64,000 nucleotides of DNA from Tomocerus qinae (Eukaryota > Arthropoda > Collembola > Entomobryomorpha > Tomoceridae). How positions within the stretch are numbered: the stretch's first letter is position 1; each line of letters opens with the position of its first letter. Location: NCBI GenBank assembly GCA_020055645.1, contig CM034546.1, positions 54,560,001 to 54,624,000 on the forward strand, written 5' to 3'. This document shows, in pieces, positions 42,702-55,790 of this stretch. A program made the translations under genes and the position numbers. The notes under the pieces are model-generated. The model had not been told where the DNA came from. It was given only the letters and a program-made list of their open reading frames with translations, and did no database searches.

Positions 42702-42901
42702 ACTGGGTGTGGTGTCCGAAAAAAGTGACATCCATAAAAATAAGGATCGAAGTTTACGTAGTAGCCTTATAAATTTGTCGCCGTCACTCTGCCGATCGTC
42801 TGATCGTCCACTATTGGTATAAGTGCGTATATATCTTTGCAACGACATAACTTATTCCAAATCTGTTTTTTGCACATTGTAGCATATATATTCAGGAGCA
42901 A

Positions 42902-43094
42902 CCAGTTATCATTAGAATTCAAATTCAACGCATCCACTGGTTTGTGGAAATTAAGTAATACAGAAGGAGAGGGAGACGGTAGTAGTATACAGCAGGTGAG
43001 GACTATGGATGTGCTGTGCTATCTAAGAGACTACACTCCGCGCTGGTATCAACATGCATTGAAACTGCGGGTACACAAATGCAATATAAAATAG
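42902..43094 (+). CDS. possible terminal exon, unidentified
   Basis: An acceptor-like TATATATTCAG precedes an open frame (NQLSLEFKFNASTGLWKLSN ... YLRDYTPRWYQHALKLRVHK) ending at 43094. Composition is protein-like, but I recognise no family and no partner exon. Confidence 0.25.
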
Positions 43095-43394
43095 CTTCTC
43101 TTTAGTACAACGATTAGTTGAATACAATTTTCGTTTCATTGCACCAAAATTGTCACTCCATTGTAAATTGTAACCCAAAAGTGAAAATTGGCTAAAGAAC
43201 AGGATTTTTGTCCATTGTGATTAGTTAAATACAGTTCGAAACATTTTATCGTAAAAATTGTCAAAATATAAGAGTTCGAAACATTTTAACGCAAAAATTG
43301 TCAAAATATAATAGAAATGGTCGTCCATCGTCACTTCATTATAAATACACGTGTGAGATTCATCAGTGGTGAGTGCAGTTAACTACCATTATCA

Positions 43395-43880
43395 CAAAAT
43401 CACTATTTAGGCATTGTTTAAATTACAATACTATATTCAATTTGTATTGCAATCCAAAAAATTATTAATCGGGTATAATCCTAATCGTGACACTCGATTC
43501 TTTCCAGCTTTACAGTCACCTGGTGCGGAATTGATTGAGTTCTGCATGTTTACACTCACACGGTAAAGAATAGGTGTTCATTTATTTGGAATAAACATCT
43601 TATTGTGGAATCTACAGTGGAATCTACAAAATCAACAAGATTTTACTATTTAGGTGTTGTTTAAGTCACGTTACTATATTGAATTTGTGTTTCCAGCTGA
43701 CTGGCGGAATGCATCACTACTCATTATTAAATGATATATTCCATTTTTTCCAGCTTTACAGTCACCGGGTCCGGAATTGATTGAGTTCTGCATGTTGACA
43801 CATGGTGGAGAATTAAAATTCACTATTTGAAATAAGCATTTTATCGTGGAATCTACAAAATCGACTAGATGTCACTATTT
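43395..43880 (+). repeat. diverged tandem duplication with an exon-like core
   Basis: Two ~230-bp copies each hold TTCCAG followed by TTTACAGTCACC and a short open segment: LQSPGAELIEFCM in one (43509 on) and LQSPGPELIEFCM in the other (43755 on). Upstream they share CACTATTTAGG and AATTTGT. Function unknown. Confidence 0.5.
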
Positions 43881-44439
43881 AGCTTAGTGTTAATTGACTC
43901 CTGAAGGGTGGATATCCATGACTACCAGCCGTTTGGGCTGGGACCGGAATGGGTCTCCGGAATGGGACTAAGTCAAAAGAAAGTGCCATATAAAAGTTCA
44001 ATTCAAACTCTCTTATAGGACTTTCTCTACAGAACCCACCTGATACGGGGAAGGGAAAGGGGGAACAGGGTGCGGGAATCAGTCTATTTGCCTTGATTCT
44101 AATGATAACTGATAGTAGATGAATACATGTGCTACCATATGCAAAAAGCAGATTTGAAACAAGTTACATCGTTCCAAAAATATGCTTGCATATTTTCTCG
44201 GAGGACAACCAGGCCATCAGAATTTTTTTTTAAATCTCTCACTTCGATCCTGCGTATACTCTTTCCAAAAGTTTATTTACCATCATATTGGTAAAATGTA
44301 TTTAATAGTTAAAATGTCTAATTCAGCTTTGTATATCCAGTAGGGAGCGGCAGAGGCTTCTCCTAAATCTGAGAAAAGAAAAGGAGAGGGATTCCTATTG
44401 ATTCAATTCCCTCAACTGCCCTCATGGGTAAGAATTTTA

Positions 44440-45490
44440 CAATTTTGGACACAAAAAACCTTCCATTCTTCAACCTTCAAACCGAAGACTGGTCTGTTAC
44501 ACTGACGGGTCAAATATTGACAACTTCGCTGGATGTGCTGCAATCGTTCGTAGCACTGAGAGCCGCATCATCATACAACAATGCTTAGGAAAATATTCTA
44601 CTGTGTTTCAAGCGGAACTGGTAGCTATTCTAATGGTTATCTTACGAATCACTGATCTGAACTGGAGAAATGAAGTAGTCATCTACAGTGATTCTCTCAG
44701 TTCTCTAAAAGCTCTTGAGGCTAATTACACAGAGTCGGCCTTGATTCTCGAATGCTTCAAAACCTTGCATATAGTTTCCAATAACGCATCCGTTACCCTT
44801 CAATGGGTTCCCAGTCATACTGGGATCATAGAAAACGAAGAGGCGTATTCACTAGCGAAAGAGTTTTTGGTCCTGAACCAATACTGCCTTTTTCAGCACA
44901 ATGTGCAAAAACTGTAATATCAAAATATTTCAACAAATTGAATATTCAAAATTGGAAAAAACGTACGGACTGTAAAAATAAAAAATTATTCTTGGCTTCA
45001 CCTTCACACATCAAAAGCATATATTTCACAAGTTTGAGTAGAAGAACGCTCAGGGTCTTCACTCATTTAATTACTGGTTTCTCCTCCTTGGCCAAGCATC
45101 AGAATCTATTGGGGAATCATTCGTCTCCGCTCTGCCCATTGTGTGCAATAAGCGTCGAGACGTCGGTCCACCATGCGGCTGAATGCCCAGCTTTGAGCGA
45201 GTTGAGATTCGAGCACCTGAGTAAGTTTCTCGTTCACGTGGATGAGTTACCGGGGTTGCCCTTCTCGTCTCTGCTTTCATTTTATATGTCTGCAGGACGA
45301 ATGAGTGGCTTCTCCGAACAGTAAAGCTGTTCTGGGAGCAACTGCAAGTAGGTCCTCGCGGCTTGAGCGGTAGTGTGTCTTTGCTACTCAATAGTATTGA
45401 ACACACTCTCCCACTAACACACACAGACACACATAATGATAGCCGGTCACAGACCCCAAGCCCTGTTATAAATAAAGCTAGTGTTTCTTC
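44440..45490 (+). pseudogene. R1/Jockey-like LINE: RNase H and 3' end, broken
   Basis: The RNase H domain is visible (YTDGSNIDNFAG, FQAELVAI, YSDSLSSLKALE, WVPSHTGI..NEEA). It is followed after a frameshift near 44890 by the C-terminal zinc segment (CPLCAISVETSVHHAAECP) to 45324. The 3' end AGCCGGTCACAGACCCCAAG followed by AATAAAGCTAG recurs at 32.5 and 38.6 kb. RT and endonuclease are missing. Confidence 0.8.
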
Positions 45491-45499
45491 CGGGGCATA

Positions 45500-46385
45500 A
45501 ATTGTTCGATTATTAGAATGCGTCTAACAGATACACAGATTTTTTATCCGTGGGAAGATTAACCCCGATTGATCTTCCCACGACGGTTTCTCATTTGGTG
45601 GGACGGTAGGTAGAGATTTTACATTATTAGAGTCAAAAAGTATTCCAAAACTTCGCCTTAATACGACCTAGACTCAACTTTTTGTTTTTAAACATAATTG
45701 TGAGTACTGGTAATTTACTCCGGTCACCTACCATGATCATATGTTTGATTTGAGGTTTACGGTACTCAAACCATAAACTTTGTACATACTGCCACTAATT
45801 GATAATGGTTCATTTTGAGGTCAAGTTAGTGTCAAGTAGTCAAATAGAAAACTGAATAATTTACATTGTTACTATTTGGTCCCATAAGAGAGTTTAAACT
45901 TTTATATTATGGGACTTTTCGAGCTGATCCCATTATTCTTGAGTTCCATTCCTGTCTCAGTGCTCTGCTGTTTTACAGAAACGAAAACGGACTCACGTTT
46001 TTGGAAATCTGAATTTTTTTAAAGGATTTAAAGTAGAGAGATCTAAAACCCAACCACCACATTTTGTTCGTGGATAGTCCACGATTCCATAATTGCAAGA
46101 CCCATAAAAATCAAATACCTATTTTGGGAACAATTAAACCGTATGTAAAGACAAATTTTAAATTCAATGTAGGTTGACCCTAAATGTTAATCATGGAATA
46201 TTCGAGCGCATAATTGAACACAACGTAAATTAGAACTATATTTTATTCAACCTTCAGGATCTCGTTTCAGATGCTTGCTGATGCTGAAACGAGATTTTGT
46301 TCAGTTCCAGCACCTAGATACGGTAGGTAGTAGTACAGACTCAGAATCTACTACGTACACGAATACACCATATGGCACTTATCCT
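45500..46385. other. unassigned stretch with a hairpin
   Basis: A hairpin ATCTCGTTTCAG..CTGAAACGAGAT lies at 46258-46293. The start (to about 45720) is shared with the LINE 3' relic at 32.2-32.4 kb. No gene supported. Confidence 0.4.
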
Positions 46386-49300
46386 TAATTGTTTTTGAAG
46401 AGTCATCAAGTTCGGATGAATCTCAGTTTAAAGGTTTTTGGTGATAATGCTGAGGTCTTTGAAGACAATGGCGCATCGATTTCTGCCATAAGTTCTAAAT
46501 TTTACGATGAAATTGTAAGTAAAGCCAAGGTGGGCGATAATTTTATACACAAATCGACTGAAATTCGACCTTTTTTGATTAAGCTTTCTATTGAAGACAC
46601 TAATTTGAAGTATTATATTCATAGAGAAGTTGAAATGTTGATAAGATCAATAGTAAGAGAAAATTATGGCGTTTCTTTGTGGTAAATGGCTTGGCAAATA
46701 AGATAGTTTTGGGGATTGATTAGCCAACAGCATACGGGGTCGATCTGAATTATAAAAATACAAAGAATGTTTGTGCAATTGGTGAACATAGCATAAAAGA
46801 GTCCAAGATGTATCCTGAAAGTAAAACTGCAACAGACTTTAACGACAACGAGCTCGGTGTCGAGGTGGGTACACAAACAAGTACCGATTGGGAAAGTAAA
46901 TTGGTTGGGAACCTGGTTATACCACGGCCAGCTCCTATACCCTTGGATTCCTAATAAGAAACACTAATATTAACACTGGAGGAACCGGTGTAGGTGAAGT
47001 GAACTTCCCAGGATCTAATGGTGACTTTGTTTTAAAAACTCACCTAGTCGAACATCATATCGATATACAAGACGCATTGCCAGTAAAACAGCGTCCATAC
47101 TGGTACTCATACAGGTAACGGGTAGAAATAACAAATCAAGTTAATGAATTGTTAGCCAGTGGTGCAATTAGTCCATCAGATTCACCATGGTCGTCGCCTG
47201 TTGTACTTGTAAAGAAACCAGACGGTACCACACGATTTTGTATCGACTATAGAGCTGTAAATGGGTAAGAAGTCGGGATATGCATTACCGAGAATAGACG
47301 ATGCTTTGGATCGTTTTGCATATAGCAAGTACATGAGCACTATGGATTGTGCAAATGCATATTATCAAGTACCAATAGCTGATGATAGCAAAGATAAAAC
47401 AGCTTTTGTGTGTGCTGACAGAATGTTTTACAGTTTTAGGAGATCTAAAGTGGACAATAGCGTTGGTATACTTAGATGATATAATTTGTTACAGTAAGTC
47501 ATTTAGAGCATTTGGAAGTCATTTTTCAATGTCTTATTAATGAAAGGTTAACACTGAAATCGGCTAAATGTATTTTCGAAGACAACAAAATTAAATATCT
47601 GGGGCATATTATTTCTAAAGAGGGAATTTCAGCAGATCCAAAAAAGCGTCAAGCAGTAAACCAGTATAAAAGACCAGCTAATATTCGAGACATTCTTTCT
47701 TTTATAAATTTTTGTGGCTACTATAGACGATTCATCAAGAACTTTTCGCAAATAGCTCGACCACTATGTTGACTAGTAAAAATGTACCTGTTGTGTAGGG
47801 TGAAGAACAGGAAAAGGCTTTTAACGATCTTAAAGCGGCATTAATTTTACCACCGATCATGGCTCATCCACGAGATGATGCTCCGACACGAATTTGTACT
47901 GATGCGAGTTACATTGGGTTAGGTGGGACTTTAGAGCAAGATGCAACGAATCATATTGTAGAGCAACAAGACAAAAACGGAGTTTGGAGAGTGGTAGCTT
48001 ACATTTCACGTGAATTGAAAGCACATGAGAAGAAGTATAGCGTTACTGAAATCGAGTGTCTTTGGATATTATATGCGGTAGAGGCTTTTATACCATACAT
48101 AGCTGACAAACGGTTTACGATTGTAACGGATCATTGCTCTTTATGTCACTTATTAAAAATCAAGGATCCACAAGGGAGACTTGCAAGATGGGCATTAAGA
48201 CTGCAGCCATATATCTTTGACATACAGTTTGTGTCGGAAAAAAGTCACGGACATATGGAAGCATTGGCACGTAATCCACTAGCTTTAATGAAATTACTTC
48301 AGTTTCAGATCCTTTAGATTTTGGTTGTAGATTATGTGCATTAGAAACGACAGATTGGATACAGCAACAGAGAAATTATCCTAAATTGACTGAAATTATA
48401 GCAGAGTTGTTATTCGCTAGATCTAATGACGATCATTAAATTAATGAGTTATATAGTGAGTATGCATTAATTGACGATATATTATATATAGAGGGAATGA
48501 CCCCAGACGAAAACATGTGGAAATTAGTAGTACCTAAAGGTTTACGTAAGGAAGTATTAACAGAGGTTCATGAAAATGCGATGCATTTGGAATTTTTCAA
48601 GACTTGGAGTCTTCTTCGTTCTAGGTATCATTGGAAAGACATGCACCGACACACTAGAAAATTTGTTTTCGGTTGTCAGCAATATAGGAGGGTGGGGGCC
48701 ACTCCAGGTCCAGCTCAACCTGTTCCACCACCAGACTTTCCATATGACAGAATTGGAATTGACTCGATAGGGCCATTTCCAGCAACGCCATATCCTAGGC
48801 GAAACACTTATGCATTAGTTATCATAGACTTATTGACAAGAATTGTAGACATTTTTCCGGTAAAGGGAACTGACAAAATATATCGTAAAAGTACTGACTG
48901 AAAATCTAATGTATTCGTCTCACCATTCATGTCCTAGGAAAATTCTGACTGACAGAGGAACCAATTTCATGTCAAAAGATTTCAAAATGTTTTGTGAACA
49001 GTTTCACATTAAATTATTGCATACGTCGCCATATAATCCTCAAGTGAATGGTGTAGTTGAGAGATCTATTGCAGTCATTAAAAATATAATAGCTACACAT
49101 GTTAATGGATAGGTGAACAACTGGGACAAATATTTAAATCGAATAGCTTACGCCTTGAATAATACTAAACATGCAATTACTCATTATTCTCCATTTTTCT
49201 ACTAAATGGTAGGGAACCACGATTACCATGTGATGCGTTCACACCTACTATTAACGAAAGAGCTGGTGATGTTGAGCCTAATTATATCAAGACTAGGGCT

Positions 49301-49800
49301 AGGCGAGCTCAGCAAGTAGCCAAAGGACTCACTGAAAAGCGTCAATTGATGCAAAAGATAAAATGGGACCAGAAACATCGGGTCCAGCATTATAAAAAAT
49401 ACGATAAAGTTTGGTTGGCTAATTTTGAGAGAGTTCCGGGTAAAGTAGCTAAATGGCTGGTGCATTGGAAAGGAACATTCATAATTTTAACAGGACCTAT
49501 CACTTATTTAATAAAAGATCTAAGACCTAATCATAAACCGATTTGTAGAGTTGAAAACGTTCGGCATTTAAAACCATTCTATGAGGAATACTCTTCTGAT
49601 GAATCAGAGAACGCATTCTACGACGTAGATTCGCTTCCTGCGAAAATGGTGTCGGAATTAACTTCTACAGTCCACTCAAACATGATTATACTTTTAGAGG
49701 TGATAGTCTTGATTTTAGCGAATCAGGAGCTGTGAGTGACGTGATAGTTTATACGGAAATACGAGCATTATTAAATACGGACATTAATTTAAATTAGGAC
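46386..49800 (+). pseudogene. Ty3/gypsy retrotransposon pol, broken
   Basis: Order seen: aspartic protease region (DNGAS for the usual DTGAS, 46463 on); RT ([20 protein letters not shown], 47191 on; ALPRIDDALDRF; MDCANAYYQVPI; the YLDD region at about 47470; KIKYLGHIISKEGI); RNase H (RICTDASYIGLGGTL, VTDHCSLCHLL); integrase (HHSCPRKILTDRGTNFMSKD, SPYNPQVNGVVER); and a tail with YDKVWLANFERVPGK to 49735. Stops or shifts occur near 46682, 47118, 47262, 47480, 47772, 48318, 48440, 48900, 49112 and 49205. Gag and LTRs were not found. Confidence 0.9.
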
Positions 49801-50115
49801 AATAAAATTACAGGACAAAGTGAAGGCGAGGTACTTAACTCGAGTACGCAAAGCCAGATAGAGGTAGCTTCATAAATACCGTCTATAGAAAATTCAAACG
49901 TAAATAATAACGAAACATGAGTCAGCCTAGCATGTCAGCCTAGTCAGTCATGTCTAGCATGAGCAGTAAAAGTGGTGAAAGTACAAATAATGGTTTTGAA
50001 AATAATACCGTAATAATCGAATTAATACCTCGGGGGAATTATAGTTTCATGGCCACCTTTTGTGCAAAAAAATCGAAATAATTCCCCGGATGGGGAATTA
50101 TTTCGAAACGGGGAA

Positions 50116-50640
50116 TTATAGTTTCAAAGTCAAGAAAAATGTAATTAAATTTTCTTCGTCAGAGGATAGTAATGCTTCCATAGGTTCCGTGATAGGTACA
50201 TCCATATCCTCACCGTCCGAGGGCAGCAAAATGTCATCCTCGTTAATCAATGGCTGTTCCATTTGTGAAAATTGATTGCACTGCTTTAACCTTTCCAGTC
50301 CTTCACTGCAATCTTCGCCTGGTTTAAAGGCGGTGATCAAATGATCCTCACTTCCATCCACGGCATTAAGAATTCCGCAAGAATATAACGAATTTTTTAT
50401 TACATCTTTAGGAATGTTATCCCAGGCTTCGATGATCCAATTGCAGACAATAAGCAATGGGGGTGGCTTAGGGTTTCCTCCTTTGGTTAATTCAATGCTT
50501 CCAGGTGTTATCACCCATTCATTGTATTGTGTCCGGATGGAGTCATTCCACTGGAGTCAGTCCTTAGTGGACTCACTCAAGTGACATTTGAAACTGTCCC
50601 ACACCAGCAATTTTTTCTGAATATATTTATATTGCTTCCT
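50116..50640 (-). pseudogene. pogo-type DDE transposase C-terminal fragment
   Basis: The C-terminal third of a DDE-1 (jerky/Tigger/pogo) transposase: WDSFKCHLS, an in-frame stop, ITPGSIELTKGG, CNWIIEAWDNIPKDVIKNSL, then CGILNAVDGSEDHLI and a Glu/Asp-rich tail ending at 50116. It lacks the DNA-binding domain and the first catalytic Asp. Confidence 0.8.
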
Positions 50641-50748
50641 TTCTCTTTTAGTACACATGTACTTACTGTAAGTACACCTGTACTTAAACTGTAAATACAT
50701 GTTTTAGTACACATGTACCAGATGCCCTAAATTATGACCGGGGAACAA

Positions 50749-50920
50749 GCACGTATCCAGGAATTTGACCTAGGGGGGCCCACCAAAACATATTAATAAA
50801 ATCATGGCATATTCGCCCGGAGAGCGAAAATTTTTTGGATTTTTAACCTTTTTTGACAAAAAAAATCGCCTTTTTCTGGCTACTTAGGGGGGGCCCGGGC
50901 CCCCCCCTCTGGATACGTGC
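50749..50920. mobile_element. nested MITE with GCACGTATCCAG ends
   Basis: GCACGTATCCAG and CTGGATACGTGC bound 172 bp with a G/C palindrome (GGGGGGGCCCGGGCCCCCCC, about 50887-50906). CCGGGGAA on both sides is a likely ~8-bp target duplication. Similar ends occur near 15918 and 38695. Confidence 0.7.
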
Positions 50921-51031
50921 TTGCCGGGGAATTATAGTTTCAAAGGCTGACATTTACGGGGGAAAATCGATATAGTTCCCCGGTAGGGGAACTATTTCGA
51001 TGCGGGGAATTGTATCGATTATTACGGTAAT

Positions 51032-51063
51032 TGCTTTTTCCCTGCGCATGTGCGCAGGGAAAA
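51032..51063. repeat. near-perfect palindrome next to the pogo-like element
   Basis: CTTTTTCCCTGCGCA, then TG, then TGCGCAGGGAAAAAG. It follows the right end of the element by 3 bp. Confidence 0.8.
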
Positions 51064-51669
51064 AGAGAGAGTGAAGTGTTCTGCTTTGAGCAGAACGCTA
51101 GAATCTTGAGTTGGCTGGACGATAATAAAAGCTATTATACCGTGAAGACTGAGGACTGGGGACTTGCTGGTTTTATTGTCATTGACATTGTCACCGGGAC
51201 TCATCGTCATACCGGTATCGCATTAGTCCACCCATACCGCATACCTGACCTGAGCTGGAATCCATATAATATGCATCTTAGTCATCATAAATGTCTATTG
51301 CTCTACGTACTGACAACATCCAAGCCACAATCTTAATACGACAATAATGAAAATATATTGACATTGACTTTTGAAACCAATATAGTCTAGTATAGTATAG
51401 TTTGTGAGTGGGCAAAATCCACTAAGTCAATTTGAGCTGAAAGCTCTTTTTTATGGGCCCACTAGACACTTTATACACTTAGTCACTTTCTGTGCTGAGA
51501 TTGAGGTCATTATGTCTCCAGTTGAAGAATTTATCAACATGTTTTTGAAGTTATTAATTGTGGTAGTTTTTAACTGATGATGGAAGGAGGTTCCAATCAT
51601 TAATGATTCTTGGCGTAAAGAAGTGTCTACTGATCCTAGTATTACATTTGGGTTTGTAAATTATGGGAC

Positions 51670-51860
51670 GATCCATACATAATGAAAATATATTAATATT
51701 GACTTTTAAAATCAATACAAACTCAAAATATATTAATATAGACTATCAAAATCAAACAAAGTCTAAATATATTATATTTGACTATCAAAATTAATACATA
51801 ATGAAAATATATTAATATTGACTATCAAAACCAATACATAATGAAAATATGCGCCATTTC
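51670..51860 (+). repeat. short run of the ~40-bp minisatellite unit
   Basis: Repeats of AATATATTAATATTGACTAT and AAAATCAATACATAATG related to the family units at 4.2 and 54.9 kb. Confidence 0.5.
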
Positions 51861-52154
51861 CCTTCTGAATACCTCTTTAAAATTGTGTTCGTTTATTTTG
51901 CTTGCTAGAATAACATTGTGTAAATACAATTGGGTGTCCCAATAAAGATGCCATATATCGAAGTGTAAGGGTTGGGGTATGGGTGTGTCTGGCAATCATA
52001 GAATATCGTTACTATAAGGGAACATTATTGTGAAATGGTGATACGGATGATACATATTCAACGACAAAATGATGTTAAAAAGAGTTTATTGTATTAAAAA
52101 ATGAACTTCATTATTTACATTTATTATAATTGGAATAACAATTATATAGAAGAA

Positions 52155-53232
52155 GCCTTTTTACGGGACTGTCAAACAATTTCTTCAGGCAGTAGATATA
52201 TTTTTAAAGGTTTTTTTAATTACCAGTAGGCGGTATTAATTCGGGGCTGTAAAAACAAATGCATCAGGCAGTAGAATCACTACAAATGACAGTAATGCAA
52301 AAGTGTATTTTACATAGAATAGATTTACTTATAAGGATGGCACATATCTACATAAATATTATATCTTTGACACTAACAGTAACGAACTTATTGAATGTAC
52401 CTGCTTGCTATAAGATAAGTTTTATCATGTGTCATGTGTATCTCATCTTGTTTGAGTTGCGGTTGTATGTTGCTGCTTTATATTTCCACTTCAGTGTGAA
52501 AGCATTACTGAAACTAGAAATTGAATAATTAGACAAAAAGACAGGATTCCCAACTTAGATATTTTTCTAGTAATTCCGTCACTACTGACTGAGAATTTGA
52601 AAATACGACCACAAATGAAAACAAAATAAGCTATACCGGAAAAGACGCTTCCGAAACTGAAAGTGGTTGTTCTTCGTTATAAAAATGTTAACCAAAGTCA
52701 TTTATTTCTTTTGCAGGGGCAGTAAAATGTGTCAACGTAAAAGAAAACTAGAAGTTAACAGCAATGTGCATTTATGGGAAAATAATTAATTTCATTTCCG
52801 CTTTGTTAAATTGACTCAGGATGCAAAAACTGAAATCACTAAAATAGTTGAAGGAGGTATATAAACAAACCGAAGCAAATTCTGAGACAATTAGAACGAA
52901 TTTCAAAAAAGTTCCTACAGTTATTCAGTTGACATTAGGTGTATCTAAGCCTCTGGTGAAACCGTAAATTATGATTTCTATGAGTTTTAATTATCATAAC
53001 TATTTAATATCCATTGTAATCATTAATATTGACAAATAATTTAATAATTTTTAATTTATTTTTGTCTAAACAAATAACATTCTTGTCTTACTGCCAATAG
53101 TATAGATTCTACTGCCTATCGCATTTGTTTTTACTGCCCTGAAACATTTTAAAAAATGCCGACAAAAAACTGCCTGAAAGAATTAATTTTACTGCCATAA
53201 AATTAATTTTGCAGCCCAGTAAAAATAACCCT
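52155..53232. mobile_element. TIR element with GGGCTGTAAAA/GGCAGTA sub-terminal repeats, copy 1
   Basis: The left side (TTTACGGGACTGTCAA..., GGGGCTGTAAAAACAAATGC, ATCAGGCAGTAGAATC) is mirrored on the right (GATTCTACTGCCTATCGCAT, TTTTTACTGCCCTG, GCAGCCCAGTAAAAATAACC). The ORF at 52259-52528 is a by-product of these repeats. Same family as 62953-63771. Confidence 0.6.
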
Positions 53233-54420
53233 TATATAAATTATTAATTAATTATTCTTGCATACATTGCGTAAAAATAGTGTATCCCCTGTATTTATAG
53301 TATAAACTGAAGTTTTTATATTATGTTGTATGGCCATAGATTAACAATGGGAGGCGTTAGTGAGGAATAGAAGATGGGACAATTCTTTGTTTCTGTTGAA
53401 GCCACTAAGCCGCTGCGCACAAGTTAAATCAAATGTGTTGACTGGGTGAGCGGATCAGCTGACTTGAACCACGTGTGCTGATCGGCTCAGCCATAGCTTC
53501 ACAGTAATAAATAGCATGTCATTTCTGTTATTAAAGTCTTGACTCAACACGGTAGATGGCCACTATTCTGTGGTTGTATGGCTGGTTAACAAAAATTTGT
53601 ACAGCTACACCCTAAGGATGGCTCTTACATTTTCGAGATAATTGTAGCCAACATTATGCTTAGTTACGACATAATTGCATGCAATAATATTATAAGAAAA
53701 TATTTGAATGATGATACTTTAGTTGGTAAGAGAAAGGAATGAATATACTCCCTATGATATTACGTTAGTGATGCTACCTACCTTTGGCCCATAAGTTCTG
53801 CAACTGTAATGTGGTCGCATTCAACTAAACTGCAGCGTTCGAATGATAGTCATTTGTGGATAAAGTAAAAATCGTAATATTTATGCAATATTAGTGAATA
53901 TTTGACTGCAATTATATCGAGAAAGTCATCTGGTACTTTTTCAATGTAATCACAAGCCATCCACTCTACAAAATGTTGATCACACCTAGTATAGAAAATG
54001 CATTTTAATCAAGGTTTTGCATTATTTCCACAACTGAATATAAAATTTACCCAAAGTTGTATGATTCGTCTTAAGCATGAACAGTAACAGACGTTAGATA
54101 CAAGTAGAATGGAAGTTTAGTTTGTTTACTTTTACTGGCAGAAATACCCGCGAACATTATTATATATATAATTTCCACAATCTATAGGTATATCTACATC
54201 CTTTCGCGGGGTTTCTACCACAAAAGTTATAACAGTGAATGCAAACTTCCACTCTATCCTTACTTATGATTATACTGTTTAAACAGCCTTATCTCAGGCG
54301 CCTCAAGGTCTAAAATGTAGTTAGTCTGGAGCTGGGAGAAGCCGTCATTTCCGTATATTCGTTATTAGCATTGATTTGCTTATCTTAGTGACAATATGAT
54401 CAAGGACGTATTTAGTGGGG
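53233..54420. other. unassigned stretch with one inverted repeat
   Basis: An inverted repeat (GAATGGAAGTTTA...CAGAAATACCCGCGAA against TTCGCGGGGTTTCT...AAACTTCCA) spans about 54105-54265. Nothing else recognised. Confidence 0.45.
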
Positions 54421-54694
54421 ATGCTATGGACCAGGTTTTAATTCTAATCGACCGGCCCATTTTCGCACTTTTGAAATCAGTAATTACACCATCGTATTTT
54501 CCACATTTTCAATACATAGAATTGACATTTTGTTTATTTATTCAAAATTGAAAAACTCCCTAATTAAGGGCTCAAAAGTACAGTTTTTGCAGTCTTTGTA
54601 GAACGGTCTTGAATTTAATAATTTATTTCAGCCACATTTGTTGTGATAGGTTTACAAAATCATTGTTATTAGTTAGGGACTGCACGGTAATAAT

Positions 54695-55560
54695 GTTTAA
54701 AACCTACGGCAAGCCGTAACTAAGCTCGCCTGAGTGAAGGGGACCGTGTACACAGTTTTAGAAAAAAAAGAGAAATATGTTCATTTTCATAATTGTTGGT
54801 TAATATTGAGTATCAAAATCAAAATGTATGAATGTTGATCATCAAAGTCAATAGAAAATCAAAACAGATTAACGTTGACTATGAAAATCAACAGAAAATC
54901 AAAATAGATTAAGATTGATGTTGAAAATCAACGGAAATTAAAAATAAATTAAGATTGATACTGAAAATCAACAGAAAATTAAAATAGATAATTGTTAAGT
55001 ATGAAAATCAACAGAAAATCAAAATAGGTAATTGTTGAGTATGAAAATCAACAGAAAATCAAAATAGATAATTGTTGAGTATGAAAATCAACATAAAATC
55101 AAAATAGGTAGAGGTAGGTACTAGTTACTGCCTATGAAAATCTACAGAAAATCAAAATAGATAATTGTTGAGTATAAAAATCTACAGAAAATTAAAATAG
55201 ATAATTGTTGAGTATGAAAATCTACAGAAAATTAAAATAGATAATTGTTGAGTATGAAAATCAACAGAAAATCAAAATTGATTAATGTTGACTATGCAAA
55301 GCAACAGAAAATCAAAATTGATTAATGTTGGCTATCATAATGAAAAGAAATTCGAAAAATATAAATTTAACCATCAATTTGCATATAAATGCGAAATAGA
55401 TTTATTTCCGTCCTATTATAGGTATTCTCCGGTTTTATTTACTTTAGTATAAAATCTTAAATTTGGTCGAAGCAGCATTTAATATTTTGTATTGTCTGCC
55501 TAACAATCCATAGGAAGCACATTTGAACTTTCAACTCCCGGCGGACAAAGTTGACACTGG
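54695..55560 (+). repeat. interspersed repeat with 40-bp minisatellite, copy 4
   Basis: The head (GCAAGCCGTAACTAAGCTCG) is followed by about a dozen ~40-bp units (GAAAATCAACAGAAAATCAA) to 55330. Then comes the shared tail (ATAAATGCGAAATAGATTTA, CCATAGGAAGCACATTTGAA), which is cut short near 55540. Confidence 0.65.
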
Positions 55561-55614
55561 GCCAACATTTTTGTCGGGCTTTGAGCCAAGTTTCTCCCAA
55601 CGCAGTTTTGCAGC

Positions 55615-55790
55615 TTGGGAAGGTACATATGGGTATACATAAGGTAAATATGGGTATATATAAGGTATATATGGATATATATAAGGTATATTCGGGCATA
55701 TATGTGGTTTATTTGGGCATATATAAGGTTATGGACTATGGACATATATGAGATATATAAGAGCAATTATGTGATATATGTGAACATATA
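55615..55790 (+). repeat. degenerate ~21-bp tandem repeat
   Basis: About seven units like ATATATAAGGTATATATGG. The period of three codons gives a false repetitive ORF (MGIYKVYMDIYKVY). Confidence 0.75.

Larger units (their letters stand above)
50008..51027 (-). mobile_element. pogo/Tigger-like DNA transposon, internally deleted
   Basis: The terminal inverted repeats CCGTAATAATCGA (50008) and TCGATTATTACGG (51015) are each flanked by TA (50006-50007, 51028-51029). On the - strand lies a transposase C-terminal fragment: LLVWDSFKCHLS (DDE-type), then CNWIIEAWDNIPKDVIKNSL and CGILNAVDGSED, then an acidic tail (50116-50640), with a stop near the join at about 50560. Sub-terminal CGGGGAATTATAGTTTC repeats occur at both ends. 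A second small element is nested at 50749-50920. Confidence 0.88.

Noticed and set aside
52259-52528. Hydrophobic 89-residue ORF
   Set aside because: It overlaps the sub-terminal repeats of a TIR element and has no start context or homologous domain that I can see.
55457-55766. Tyr/Ile-rich repetitive ORFs
   Set aside because: Products of a ~21-bp tandem repeat.
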